A DNA stretch of 64,000 bases. It comes from Melieria omissa. Its lineage: Eukaryota > Arthropoda > Insecta > Diptera > Ulidiidae. The stretch covers positions 39,191,348-39,255,347 of the forward strand of contig OZ020268.1 in the NCBI GenBank assembly GCA_963971225.1, read 5' to 3'. The position numbers were made by a program, and so were the translations under genes. This document shows, piece by piece, positions 45,601 through 56,159 of the stretch. Below the pieces are notes generated by a model that was not told the DNA's origin, made no database searches, and saw only the letters and a list, made by a program, of their open reading frames with translations. How positions within the stretch are numbered: position 1 is the first letter of the stretch; every line of letters begins with the position of its first letter.

Positions 45601-45670
45601 GCACTTTACTTCATTTCCCGATTGCTACACGGTGCGCTGCAACGAGACGTTCTCCTTCATTGGCGCGTGA
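42547..45670 (+). CDS. Secreted cysteine-rich protein, 3 exons, 101 aa (SVWC/Vago-like candidate)
   Basis: Coding exons 42547-42619, 42712-42832 and 45559-45670 join in phase with GT-AG borders. Residues 1-24 form a signal peptide: MGQLGRRIG, then a hydrophobic core ALSAIVLIACVL and a CEA cleavage site. The mature 77 residues contain six cysteines (30, 54, 58, 69, 87 and 92), including GILCTYQCM and TSFPDCYTVRC. The FPDC...C ending and overall size recall single-domain von Willebrand factor C proteins, secreted insect proteins of which Vago is linked to antiviral defence. That family usually has YPDCC and eight cysteines, so this would be a diverged form with one disulphide missing. An unrelated peptide hormone or gland protein is the alternative. 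AATAAA lies at 45759-45764. No gene is recognised by name. The exon chain is inferred, but three independent signals agree in phase. Confidence 0.7.
42620..42711 (+). other. Intron 1, 92 bp
   Basis: GTAATT...CATTGGCAG, a typical short fly intron with branch-point-like CTAAT words at about 42650 and 42678. Confidence 0.65.
42712..42832 (+). CDS. Exon 2 of secreted cysteine-rich protein
   Basis: The exon starts after TTGGCAG. Its first two bases complete the codon left by exon 1 (AGC), then WSAQCWKKHNAGSIQTADGE and FKRPFGILCTYQCMLWFPP follow. The donor is a perfect GTGAGT at 42833 leaving two bases; the alternative GT at 42831 would put exon 3 out of frame. Confidence 0.7.
43116..43430 (-). 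pseudogene. LINE 3' end in intron 2, minus strand
   Basis: It opens with the tail complement AAGGTTAGGTTAAAC. It then gives, on the minus strand, LQERRPRTIVARFFDGL and IEITDLKNFFAKIKWFRND, parallel to LQERRLRTFGSRFLTDLA and the following residues at 24.9 kb. It is 5'-truncated to the last 70 residues and the 3' UTR. Confidence 0.7.
43440..44690. repeat. Minisatellite, unit about 35 bp, some 30 copies
   Basis: The unit is CATTTGATGTCAGAAATAGC followed by TTCTTCAGATACCT. Adjacent clean copies start 35 bases apart (43921 and 43956). Substitutions and indels increase toward both ends. Confidence 0.9.
44815..45275. repeat. Minisatellite, unit about 36 bp, about 11 copies
   Basis: The unit is TTTGAGTTGAAAGATCGAAC followed by AGTTTTACTTGCAATC. 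On the minus strand the 36-base period keeps one frame open for 123 codons as LFDLSTQRLQAK repeats. This is a by-product of the period being a multiple of three rather than evidence of a gene. Confidence 0.9.
45358..45425. repeat. Short tandem repeat TTCATTTCATTCTTCTTCAA
   Basis: Three near-identical copies with a period of about 23 bases, just upstream of the exon 3 acceptor. Confidence 0.8.
45559..45670 (+). CDS. Exon 3 (last) of secreted cysteine-rich protein
   Basis: The acceptor is TTCTCTTGCAG/A. The first base completes a valine codon, then YPSCEFIFDLRMSRHF, TSFPDCYTVRCNETFSFIGA and TGA follow. The other two frames also stop in this region, but only this one fits the phase of exon 2. 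Confidence 0.7.
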
Positions 45671-45758
45671 GATGTTTTGACAGCAGCATTCTACAATATT
45701 TATTAACATTCTTATGTACATACGAAAATAAGTAGAAGAGATTATAACTCAATAACAA

Positions 45759-45764
45759 AATAAA
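45759..45764 (+). terminator. Poly(A) signal AATAAA
   Basis: A canonical hexamer 89 bases after the stop codon of exon 3, in an AT-rich 3' untranslated stretch. Confidence 0.6.
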
Positions 45765-45799
45765 CTAAATAATTGTGACCATAACTTCTTGAAACGCTG

Positions 45800-47030
45800 A
45801 AGTGGTCGTCAATGACTAACAACTAACAACAGTTTCGAAATGGGAAATTATTGGGCTTAACACACTTTCTTGGTTCTGAAGTGTTTGGAATGAATAGGAA
45901 AGATTTCAGTTCGACAAGGAATTCCTTTAAAAACTCTCAACTCGGTCACTCATTGGTTTTGCTCACAGTTGCCAATCAAACAAAAACTGACCTTTTCACG
46001 AACTTGTACGAGTACAACTCGACTATGTACTCCTAAGTACATATAGCAAGAACAAGAAGAAGAAACTCAGTTCAATATTTCATTCACGGTGTTTTAAATT
46101 TTTAAGCAACTTTCACAGTGCATACGAAATAAAATCGCAACTTAAAACTTTATAATTCCCCATGTTGACTTTTGTACCGAAAAGCAACAACACTGCGCGA
46201 ATAGTCAACACATTGGCGTTGCTGATAAACACCTTCGTTCTATAAATTTTTCACTTGTTGTCTGCTCAACTGCTGAGGAATGTGGCAGCAACAACAACAA
46301 CAACAACGACGACGGCACCAACAAAAGCAGCAGCAACAATGGCAGCAAAGACGACGACGGGTGGTAGCAGATCAGAAAACTTTTGGCATAAGTAGGTCTT
46401 CAACTTCCTCTGGCAAAAACAACAACAACAACAACAACAATAACAATAACTGCAAAAATTACAACAACACATAGAACTTTCACTTGTTATATGGCAAATG
46501 GAAGAGTAGAAATCAACGGTGGCGACGTGCAGCGTGACGCCACACAAATGAAATAAAAGCCATTGCAACAACAAGAAAGTAATAGCAACAACAACAACTC
46601 GAATGTATGTATGGCCTAACAACAACAGTGGCAACGTCAAACGGAAACGCAAAACTTGAAAACTTTTCGCCGACATTTTGAAACGAAAACAAAGTTGTGA
46701 CATTGTAGCATTGCAAAAACAAAAAACAACAACAACAACTTTAACTTAAGTAAGAACAAAAACAAATGGAAAAATTCTTAGTTGCAGCGGAAATGTGAAG
46801 CTTGGAAAAATGCTTCGGTGTGAGTGTTGCAAGTGTTGAAGCGGTGGCTTGAATGTTTTTTGTTTAGAAAAGAAGGGAAATACGAATTTTTTCCGGCTTT
46901 GGGCAACTTGGAAATGCTAACAATAATTGGAAAACAATAGTTAATATATAATATGGTTGACAATTTTCACAGAATTTTAAAAGTGTTTGCGGAAAAGTTC
47001 ACACTCGACGGTTTCATTAGCAAAAGTTGA
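45800..47030. other. Noncoding, CAA-rich block
   Basis: CAA/AAC tracts at 46285-46475 and 46720-46740. ORFs there are Q/N-rich or V/C-rich shadows. No gene. Confidence 0.5.
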
Positions 47031-47032
47031 AA

Positions 47033-47110
47033 AAATAAAATAAAATAAAATAAAATAAAATAAAATAAAATAAAATAAAATAAAATAAAATAAAATAAAA
47101 TAAAATAAAA
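47033..47110. repeat. (TAAAA)n microsatellite, first block
   Basis: Uninterrupted pentamers, about 15 copies. Confidence 0.95.
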
Positions 47111-47384
47111 GTAGTGATTGTACCAATCATCATTTCATCGACAGGGGTAGTGCCCAAAACATTAATGACGACACTGGAGAGGCTTCAATTAGCGGATAAA
47201 TTTTTGACTATACAAAAATCAGTAATATTGTCAACAACGTCAATTGTTCGTTCGTTTTTAAGTATTGAAAGTTAAATTGTATATATGCTTAAGAAAATAC
47301 CATGTACCTGCAATAGTTTTATGTATCTTGTTGTTATACAACCGATATGTAATATTTAACCCTTAAGGAGTTCAATAAATCGTA

Positions 47385-47697
47385 AAAATAAAATAAAATA
47401 AAATAAAATAAAATAAATTAAATTAAAATAAAATAAAATAAAATAAAATAAACTAAACTAAAATAAAATAAAATAAAATAAAATAAAATAAAATAAAATA
47501 AAATAAAATAAAATAAAATAAAATAAAATAATATAAAATAAAATAAAATGAAGTAAAATAAAATAAAATGAAGTAAAATAAAATAAAATAAAAAAAATAA
47601 AATAAAATAAAATAAAATAAAATACATTAAAATAAAATAAAATAAAATAAAATAAAATAAAATAAAATAAAATAAAATAAAATAAAATAAAAAAAAA
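47385..47697. repeat. (TAAAA)n microsatellite, second block, about 310 bp
   Basis: About 60 pentamers with a few changes (TAAATTAAA, TGAAG, TACAT). A unique-looking spacer of about 270 bp separates it from the first block. The F/I/L/Y-rich ORFs on the minus strand are its translation. Confidence 0.95.
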
Positions 47698-47699
47698 CA

Positions 47700-49480
47700 A
47701 ACAAAATGAAATAAAAATAACTACGCCTAAAACCAGTCACAGTCACATTTTTATATCAAAGAAACTATTTTATTAAAAACACAAAAATAAAAATATGAAA
47801 ACTTAAGAATAAAGTAAAATAAAAAAAATAATCAGAAACTAAAATCACATTTTTCACTTTTTATAATTTAGTTAGACCACATTTATGTAATGAATTCGTT
47901 TAGTTGGCGCCATTTGTGGTGAATGCATGCAAAATGATTTTATTTAATTAGATTTTCACACAAACACTCAGCAAATACCGAAACTCCAAGCGATAATTTG
48001 TTGCTTTCCGCCAACTCTCCTTCAAAACGCAAAACGCTCTCGTCCTCAATTTGCCAGCGAGGCGGCGGTTGGCGTGCGCGAATGCACTTTTGTCGCCGTC
48101 GCAATGGCACGAAACTGAATAATTGTCCGCTCGAAATGAAATGAAAATGCAAGGCGAGGTTTAATTAGCTAAAATAAAAGCGATTTGCAAAGCCAAAAAA
48201 ATTACAAAAAAACAAACACTAAACAAAGAAAAGAATCCGCAACAACGAAACAGCGAAAAGCCTTTCGACCACAAAACCAACTCTAACAACAACAACAACA
48301 ACAACAAAATAAGTAGGTAGTCAGTAAATATGGTTTATTTAGTCTGGCAGCGCCTTAGACGGACCTGTCTGCCGGCTGGCGAGCAGCGCAGACACAAAGC
48401 GCCACTCGGAAAAACTGGCACACGAACGACGACCGCTGCAAGTTGAATTAAAATTGCAAGTAGCAAAGCGAAGCGCGCGCAAAAAGAAACGTGTTAATGG
48501 CGACCAATAAAATGACAGACGTTGAGGTGACAATGGCACAAATGCGACTAAAACAACGTGCAATACGATTGCTGTGTTTGTGTGTATGTCTGTGTGTGTG
48601 TTTGTGTGGCAATTTATGCTGTGTGGCATAAATGAAAGGGCGCACTCTTTGATTTAATTAAGGAAGTGTGGCCGTGAAGCGTCAAGGATAGTGCCAACGG
48701 CAACAAGTAGCTATTACAACAACATTATACTCATTTGGTTGTTGTACGACGTGTAAAAGTGTTTAGCTGGAAATAGTTATTTGTATTTGTTTGGAGTGTT
48801 TTCTCAGTTTTTTCTTTGTAATATGAAACATTGGTGGTAAATAAAGCAGTCAGTTGTATTTGAATTTACTTGAAAAATTATTTTAAAAAATCTGAGCAGA
48901 CTTTTTTCTCTGCAGTTTGAGGCAAAACAATCTTAAGATGAGTTAAACTTAGATTGCAATGCATGTGTGTCGCACTTTTACTCGTAGAAAGTGATGGTAG
49001 AATCGATATCGATTATTCAGCTCTAACAATCTTTCTTGAAAACACATCTCAGAGTTCATTTCCATTGACCCTACAATGTCCGAGAACCCAACAAAGAGTG
49101 TGGCCTGTGTACTGGTTGGACCGAAGTGAGATCCTTTGAACAATATCTGACGAACATGTTGCACTTTTCTTCAGCCCAACCAGGACAAAGATTGTTTGAA
49201 GAATCTCCATACAATCTGTGTGTAATCTTCCATCTCAAAACAACTGATTGAAGCGTCTTTAAATAGCTTGACTGTCCTTATAAATCGTCACATAAGAAAC
49301 TGTCAAGTTCTATTAGAGTTTAGTTTGTATGACAAATGCCACATAGATCCACATACCAAAGTGATTTCTGAATATGGAGCGATTTGAAAAATAAACCTTT
49401 GTCTATATCCATCTTGGACTTTTGAACGAAATAAATGTTAATGTTAAATTTTTTCTGTTATACAGGGTTGACTATTTAAA
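47700..49480. other. Noncoding region with CAA and TG tracts
   Basis: Nothing gene-like apart from shadow ORFs. (TG)n near 48576-48606. Confidence 0.45.
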
Positions 49481-49639
49481 GCTAAAGCACTCTTATTTTG
49501 TGTTCCATGTTGATTGGTTGGTAAGGGTGATAATGTCTCAATTCAATTAGCATTAAGACACCGTTTTGATTCCACTCTTTGCAGATATCAGTTATTCATA
49601 CCGACCAGAACTATTGTAGTTTTTGCAGCTAGGCGTTTG

Positions 49640-49790
49640 AGGCGTTGAAAAAAGTCAACAAATCGCTAATTTTCTTGCTAAACTTAAACTCTGTTCAAGA
49701 GTGGAACCTCTTCTGGCAAGCTGGTGCGCTTCTTCGTTACGATCAATGTTCCTAAACCCAAATGAGAATGACTGTCGTTCCAAGAGAAGC
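49640..49790 (-). pseudogene. LINE RNase H fragment
   Basis: The minus strand reads GFRNIDRNEEAHQLARRGST, the RNase H motif G-x-x-x-I-x-x-NE-A-x-x-LAR-x-GS in slightly decayed form. Related sequence probably extends left to about 49480 with stops. Confidence 0.5.
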
Positions 49791-50235
49791 TCCTTGCAAT
49801 TCTAATTAATTTATTTAAAGAATTTTGTACAAAGTAACATAAAACTATAAACTAAAACCGTAACCTGACATAAAACTATGGTTTTTGACTTAAAACAGAA
49901 TTTGAATAACTTAATATAACTTAATAACTTAACTAAAACTAAGATAGAGAAGTTAGTAAGGGGGAAATTAATAAAATGAAACATAAATAATAAAAAACAA
50001 GATCAAAGAGGGAATTTAAGAAGACTTCATAGACTTCGTTTCTGGACAAGACAAACAACATGCACGAAGATATTAAGTGGTAAATTTTCGCAATAATGAG
50101 GTTTAGGGTTCGTACACTTAAACCAAACTTTAGATGTTCAAACAAATGAGAAGATTTTTCTTCTTATTCTTAGAAAAACAAGACTGGAAATCTTTAGGTA
50201 AAGTTGAAGACTAATGATTGATAAGCTCAGCACCT

Positions 50236-50510
50236 TTCGGACCTCTTAACTTGCCTGCTTCGACAGTCCATTGGGTAGCCACTGGCTTTTCATACCAGAG
50301 CCCATAGGCTCGAATCCTAGCTCGGACTAGTGAAATACTCATCTACTTCTGTCGCTATTCACATGAATCAGATGAAAATTATCTTGGCAGGCAATAGTAA
50401 AACTTTGAAATGTGTGTTGTAAGACCTGCCTACATGTGTTCGTACATCCGTTTGCCTAAATTTGTCTCACACAGAGGCAGGCACTCTAACCTATCTACCT
50501 ATCTGCCGAA
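50236..50510 (+). repeat. tRNA-derived SINE candidate
   Basis: TTGGGTAGCCACTGG resembles an A box. GGCTCGAATCC at 50307-50317 differs from the B-box consensus by one base. Between them CTGG...ACCAG could form an anticodon stem with CAT in the loop. A roughly 170-bp body and a short CTAACCTATCTACCTATCT tail follow. This is the usual SINE layout, but target duplications were not found. Confidence 0.55.
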
Positions 50511-50519
50511 AAAGATGAC

Positions 50520-51688
50520 GATCCTCTCGATTCCTATCCTCTTTGTTCCTCCATTTTTATGGAATATTTTATATTTTTTTAGGTTTTAATGTTTTTTTAT
50601 ATCATTTGCTTTACTCAACCACTCACTTTTTATATTTGAATAATATACTTAATTTATAGTTGTCCTCCACTTCCCACTGCCAAATATCTGCTAAGAGATT
50701 GGAGAGAGAGAGAGAGGTTTGCTTACACACCTAACCAATACTAACGACCAGCGTAACAATGAAGAGCCTAACGATCGCTACTAGATCACTTCAAGTTTGT
50801 GTCTTGAGTCTTTTGTTTATGTGAAGCGGATAAACTATAGTAGCCGCTCATAAGTTCAAACTCTTCCAAATTCAATTCTTCATGATTTACAATGTTGAAA
50901 ATTTGAACAGAGAGAGACTCTGATGAATACAACAGTAGCGATGATATGCAACTAGTAAAAATTCGATAAATAAATCATGACTGCAATGACGGTTTCAATA
51001 TAAATCAGACCCTTTTAACAAAAATCGAGCGCTATCACTTTATTTGCACAAATGAATTAGAATAATGGAAAGGTGATTTGAAAATGATTCTGAATATAAA
51101 AATAAACATTAACAGCAATTAAAAGTGTTGGTTATACTTGTATATTAAAATGGTATAAAAGTGTGAGAAGTTTTTTGCAAAGTATGTAACATAGCTTATG
51201 GCGTTTCGTAATGACATCGTGAAACTCATCTTAAAACTTTTTACAAACTTTTTAAAGTTGTACATTCACATTGAAGTTTTGAGATGCAGTTCACTTTTTT
51301 ATTGACTTTTTAAATGAATCAAGAAACCGTTAAAAAATTCGAGCATTTTGGAAATTTGACTTAACCCTTTCGCTACTGGGGAAAGTTATAATTTTTTTAT
51401 TTTACGTTCTAGGCTTCTATGTGGTTTTATTAGCAACATTCCATAAGAAATTGTTTAACTTTTATACTCGGACCCTGTATTTTACAGTGTTTTTCTATGA
51501 GAGGAACCACATCGTTGTTGCGCATAACGAAAATTTTAATATTTCTTCATTTATTTCAGCCAAAATTAAAAAAAAAAGTATCTAAGTTGAAAGAAAACGT
51601 AAAATTAAAAAGTTATCTAATTTGTCTGCTTCTTCTTCCTTTACTAAGTCAAGATATACCATTAAAAAAACGTGTATACTTCTCTTCT
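50520..51688. other. Noncoding AT-rich sequence
   Basis: A short (GA)n lies at 50701-50716. TTAACCCTTTCGCTACTGG at 51361 looks like the end of a TTAA-type transposon, but no partner end was found. No gene. Confidence 0.4.
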
Positions 51689-51906
51689 TTAACACGTTCA
51701 CGCCGGACTAGACTGTCTCATCGGGCGGCGTGTACTGCGGGTGGTACGCATTCAATTTTGCTATTAGATGCTGAAAATTAAAATAATAAACATTTAACGT
51801 ATTTTCATTAAAAACATTTAATGAAAGCCAGATGAAGCACGGCATTAATTTCAGCGCCGCCTCACAGCAAAAACAATGAAAATTGGCCCCGGCGTGAACG
51901 TGTTAA
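51689..51906. mobile_element. TTAA-flanked MITE with perfect 14-bp ends
   Basis: TTAACACGTTCACGCCGG on the left is mirrored exactly by CCGGCGTGAACGTGTTAA on the right, 218 bp in all. TTAA targets point to the piggyBac superfamily. The interior is noncoding. Confidence 0.75.
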
Positions 51907-51909
51907 ACT

Positions 51910-53140
51910 TATATATTCAGTTTATTAATTTCGTATTTTTCCTAACACTTCAAACTATTCTCAGAACCAACTAGAAAGTATACTTGAAACCACAGAGGGT
52001 TCAGACGTCCATAAAGTAGCGTGGTGCCACATCGCAACAAAATAACAAAAAGGTTAAGCTTTGTATAACTGATTCGAAAACATATTTTAAGAGATCTATT
52101 GCAAAATCGCTTTCCAGGTGTTTTAGTTAGTCACATCAACTCAACCTCAACTTGATGCTTTCACCGTAAACACAGCCACCCACCTCATCTTTCCTTCTTC
52201 GTTCCATCCTTCCATTACTAGTTCAGTGATAGATACTTATTTTCATTTGTTGTTATTATATTTAATTCTAATAAATTCTGATTCTAATAAATTCCCTCTA
52301 TATTCTCTTAAATCATTTACTTGACTACTTTTTTCTTATACTTTTCGTTCATATTTTGTATTCCATTTCACACGTTAAAACTTCAATGCTTCTTTTCCCC
52401 AATGTTGAACACAACTAGTGTTGTGTTATTGTTATTGCACAAATTTATTGTCAGCCAACACTAAACTACCAAAGACCACCAAAGAGAAAGTTTAGCTTAA
52501 CCACATTGGCTACTTCTGTTGTTGTTGCTATCGAGCCACCTATGAAGACGAATCTGTACTTTCGGCCTCTATGCCTGTTTGTTGTCATTATTGTTCTTTG
52601 ATTGTTGTTGTTATTATAATTATAATAACTTTATGTTTTTCACAACCTACCGCTCGATGGTTCTTTCATAATTATTTTTTGCATGTTTGCAAAAAACTAA
52701 TTAACCTCACATTGATTTTGCGTTGCTATCTTTTCAAATGCAAATTCACCTTTTTTTGACGCCTTTACCAAGTAATCTTTCATTGTTGTTGGCAGAATTT
52801 TTGATTCATATTTCAATTTAACCTCTTCGGTAGTTCGTAAAGTTCAATCGGCATTTTTTTTGCTTATACTTTCTTTTAATATTGTGTCAGCTGTCAATTA
52901 AGATTATTTATGACTTGATAAATCTTTTGTTGTAGTGTTTTGATGCGCCAACTTAAAGGCGGAGTTTGTTGGCAAGAATGAGATGCAATTAAAATTTGAA
53001 TTTTACAAGCAGATTTTAGATTTGATTAAGAATGCCTAAGGCATGAAAATTGGCCTCAAAACTGTTGTACGCTTTCATTGTTGGACAAATTTTATTACAC
53101 TGTTTAAATTGATACGAAAAAACTGAGCTTTGCACTCGTT
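51910..53140. other. Noncoding AT-rich sequence
   Basis: No gene, domain or named repeat was recognised. Confidence 0.4.
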
Positions 53141-53141
53141 A

Positions 53142-53510
53142 TTGGACATAATCCTTAATTTTTGGCCTTTTTTATGGCAGTTTTGGACATTTTCTATGGG
53201 AACTTATCTCTTTTTGGAGCAAAAAAGTTAATTTCCTTAACAAATCAAATGAAAAAATATTAAAAAAACAGATTGAAAAGGCACAAACAACAACATGCAC
53301 ACGCATTATGCAAGCAGCATTGCTCATAAATGGACTTATTCCTTTGTTTTTGGTCTTTTTTATGACAGTTTTGGGCATTTTCTATGCCAACTCATATCTT
53401 TTTAGAGCAAACAAGTTAATCTCCTTTACAAAAAAATGACAAAAACATTAAAAAAACAAATTGAAAAGGGCACAAACAACATTCCCACGCATTATGCATG
53501 CAGCATTGAC
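53142..53510. repeat. Two tandem copies of a 188-bp unit
   Basis: TTTTTTATG.CAGTTTTGG.CATTTTCTATG, AGTTAAT.TCCTT and ACGCATTATGCA.GCAGCATTG recur in order, about 188 bases apart, with moderate divergence. Confidence 0.8.
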
Positions 53511-53514
53511 ACTT

Positions 53515-55930
53515 GCTTTTCAAAATTTATGCGCTCCACAGTGCGAACAAGTCATAAAAAATGCGTTGAAACTGCGATTGCGCGATCCATCAGTTCGTTG
53601 CTAACCATTTGCATTTATGCGAAAATGCCAAAAGCAACAACAACAACAACAAAGTGAGCATGAAATTGATAGAATCGCGCGCAATGACCTCCATTTGGGC
53701 GCGGATCAATGCGGCGATAACACGCCGCAAATACGCAACAAATTGGCGCACAAATTTCAAATTAACTCACGGCGCGCAAAAACTGTGCAAAAAAGTCGTC
53801 GCCACAGCGGCCGTTGTCGGGTCCACACGCAGTTCAGCCAGTTTTGGTTCGTTGTCTAGTTTGCGAACAATTTGCAAATCTGCAAAGTTCAATCGCCGCG
53901 GCCGCCTCATCGAATCAGTTGTTGTTGGTCTAATGTATTTGTTGTTGTTGTTGTATAGAGTTGTGCGGTCGGCGGCCTATTCGCGCGCTGCCAAAGAAGT
54001 GAGTGACCGTTTTTGCACATTCGCACCGATTTTTTGACCCAATTTGCGCTGTCAACTGGATGGCTTTTAGCTCTTGTTGTTGTTGTTGTTGCTGTTGCTA
54101 TACGCTTAGATATGCAAACGCGATACCCGCAGCGCGCAGATTAATTGACTTTCGCATTTGGATGCCTGTTCGGGCAGATGGGCCTTGGCATCTCAATTCG
54201 CGTGTGCAATTTTCCACCACATTTGCCACATTTTGCCTCTCTCGATCGTTTATGATGTTTTCTTTTGTTATTTTTTGCAGCATTTTTGCCTTCCTCGCAC
54301 TTTAATCGTGAAAATCAAATGCAAAATTATACGCGCCAACTCGTCGATCGCTTCAACAACGCACCGTGACGCATGCGAACAACACCATTTTCGCACCAAC
54401 TGTGCGACCCGAAAAGTTCGATGTTGCTGCCGAAATAACAGTATATGAGTTGCTGATGCCGCATATACTTTGTTGTTGTTGCTGGCCAATTTTTTCCCTG
54501 TGTTAGATTTAGTGAATTTTGCGCTGAGATCGACTTTGCTTCATTGACTATGATTGAAAGGTGGAACCAATGAAGCAAAATTTTCTGCAACAATTAATAA
54601 AATATTAAAAAAAAATTAGAAAAAAATATTAAAACAATATTAAAAAAATATAAAATAAATAAAAAGAATGTTTTAATAAATTTAAAAAATAAAAATAAAA
54701 AATTAAATTAGACAATAAAGCTTTGACCATCCAAAGCAAATTTCTGCTGTAGACAGTTTAGCCTTCGTTGGCATGAGATCAATTAGCCAGGTCAGGTCGC
54801 ACACGCTGTTGGCTGTTAAGCGCTTTTATATATATAAACATTACAACTACACTAAACTGAATCATATATAATGTATATATTTAAATTTGGTATGGGCGCT
54901 TACTCATTGCTCGCTGGCAATTTGCATAAATAGAAACACAAAATTGCGTGATTCGAATAAATAAATTAAACGTGCAAAGTTGAAACGCGAGAGAGAGAGA
55001 CACCATTGCACTGACGCGCCAACAACAGCAACACCAACAACACCAACAACGATAATGACAACAATCGACACAACAACAACAACAACAATAGCAACAACAA
55101 AACTGCAATATAATCATGAATAGAATGCAGTACAGCAAAAAACACGCGCGACCCGACCCGTGCAACGAGCCGCCCAACAACAAGACGAGTCGTACAATAA
55201 AACTATTTACAACCAAAGCCGCCACAAAGAAAATCCTGCTTTAGCACGAAAAAGCAGCAAGTCGATTCCATTGTAAAGAAGCAGCAAGGAAAATGAGCAC
55301 AAAACGCAAAAGAAATTGAAAAGGAATTTCCAGCCAAATTACACATAACATGACATGGCGCAATTAATAAAGGATTATCCGCCGACTAAACCGACACACA
55401 CAGTCGCCAATGCCGTCACCGTGGCCGTTGCCGTCACAGTTGCAATCACAGACAGTCGAACAAAAAGCTTCGACCAAATGAAAGGCTGAGAGCGAACGCG
55501 TTAAGGCAGCAGACTGCGTGCCTGCAGGCTCGAAACATTTCAGACAACACAACAACAACACAATGAAAATGCAACCAATCAAAAATAAACTAATTAAAAT
55601 GTGAAATGAAATGGATTCGAATAGTTAGATGAATGACAGATGAAACTAAATATGTAAAACAGAAATAAAAAGTAAAACAAAATGTAGAAAAAGAGTGAAA
55701 CAAAACAATACTAAAAAGATATAATTAATTAAAACACAACTAAAAAATAAATAAATTTAAATAAAAACAAAGAAAATTAAGTGTTTATTCTTCATATTCT
55801 TTGCTAAAACTTAAATAATTTTAAAACAAATCAAATCATTCTAACTTAAATAACATAAAAATAAAAGTTGAGATCAGCAACAATCAAAGAACTTTTAAAA
55901 AAATGCTGAAGCATAAGATTAATTGGTTTT
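53515..55930. other. Noncoding, CAA/TTG-rich region then AT-rich
   Basis: Shadow ORFs only. The block 53.5-54.5 kb is CG-richer and repeat-poor, so it could be a regulatory or intronic island. Confidence 0.45.
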
Positions 55931-55935
55931 AAGGT

Positions 55936-56078
55936 CAGTAGGGAACAAAGGAGGTGGGGAGTTTAGGGGGTTTAAACCCCCAAAACACAAAACTACCTGG
56001 TACAAAACATGGTTTCAAATGCTATTCGGCTCAAGCGTTGTACAAAACCCCAAAAATGAAATCTTGTGTGCGCCACTG
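55936..56078. mobile_element. 143-bp hAT-type MITE
   Basis: The ends are CAGTAGGGAAC and GTGCGCCACTG (inverted match 8 of 11), with GGGGGTTTAAACCCCC just inside the left end. Flanking octamers TTTAAGGT and TTTGAGGT differ at one base, consistent with an 8-bp target duplication. It is related in design to the MITE at 20103. Confidence 0.65.
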
Positions 56079-56159
56079 TTTGAGGTATTCACAAAAGATG
56101 GCTGAACTGGTATTCAATCGCATTGGACCATCTTATAACTGTATTCATGTTTGAAAGTA

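Noticed and set aside
47418..47700. Two F/I/L/Y-rich ORFs on the minus strand
   Set aside because: They are the translation of the (TAAAA)n microsatellite.
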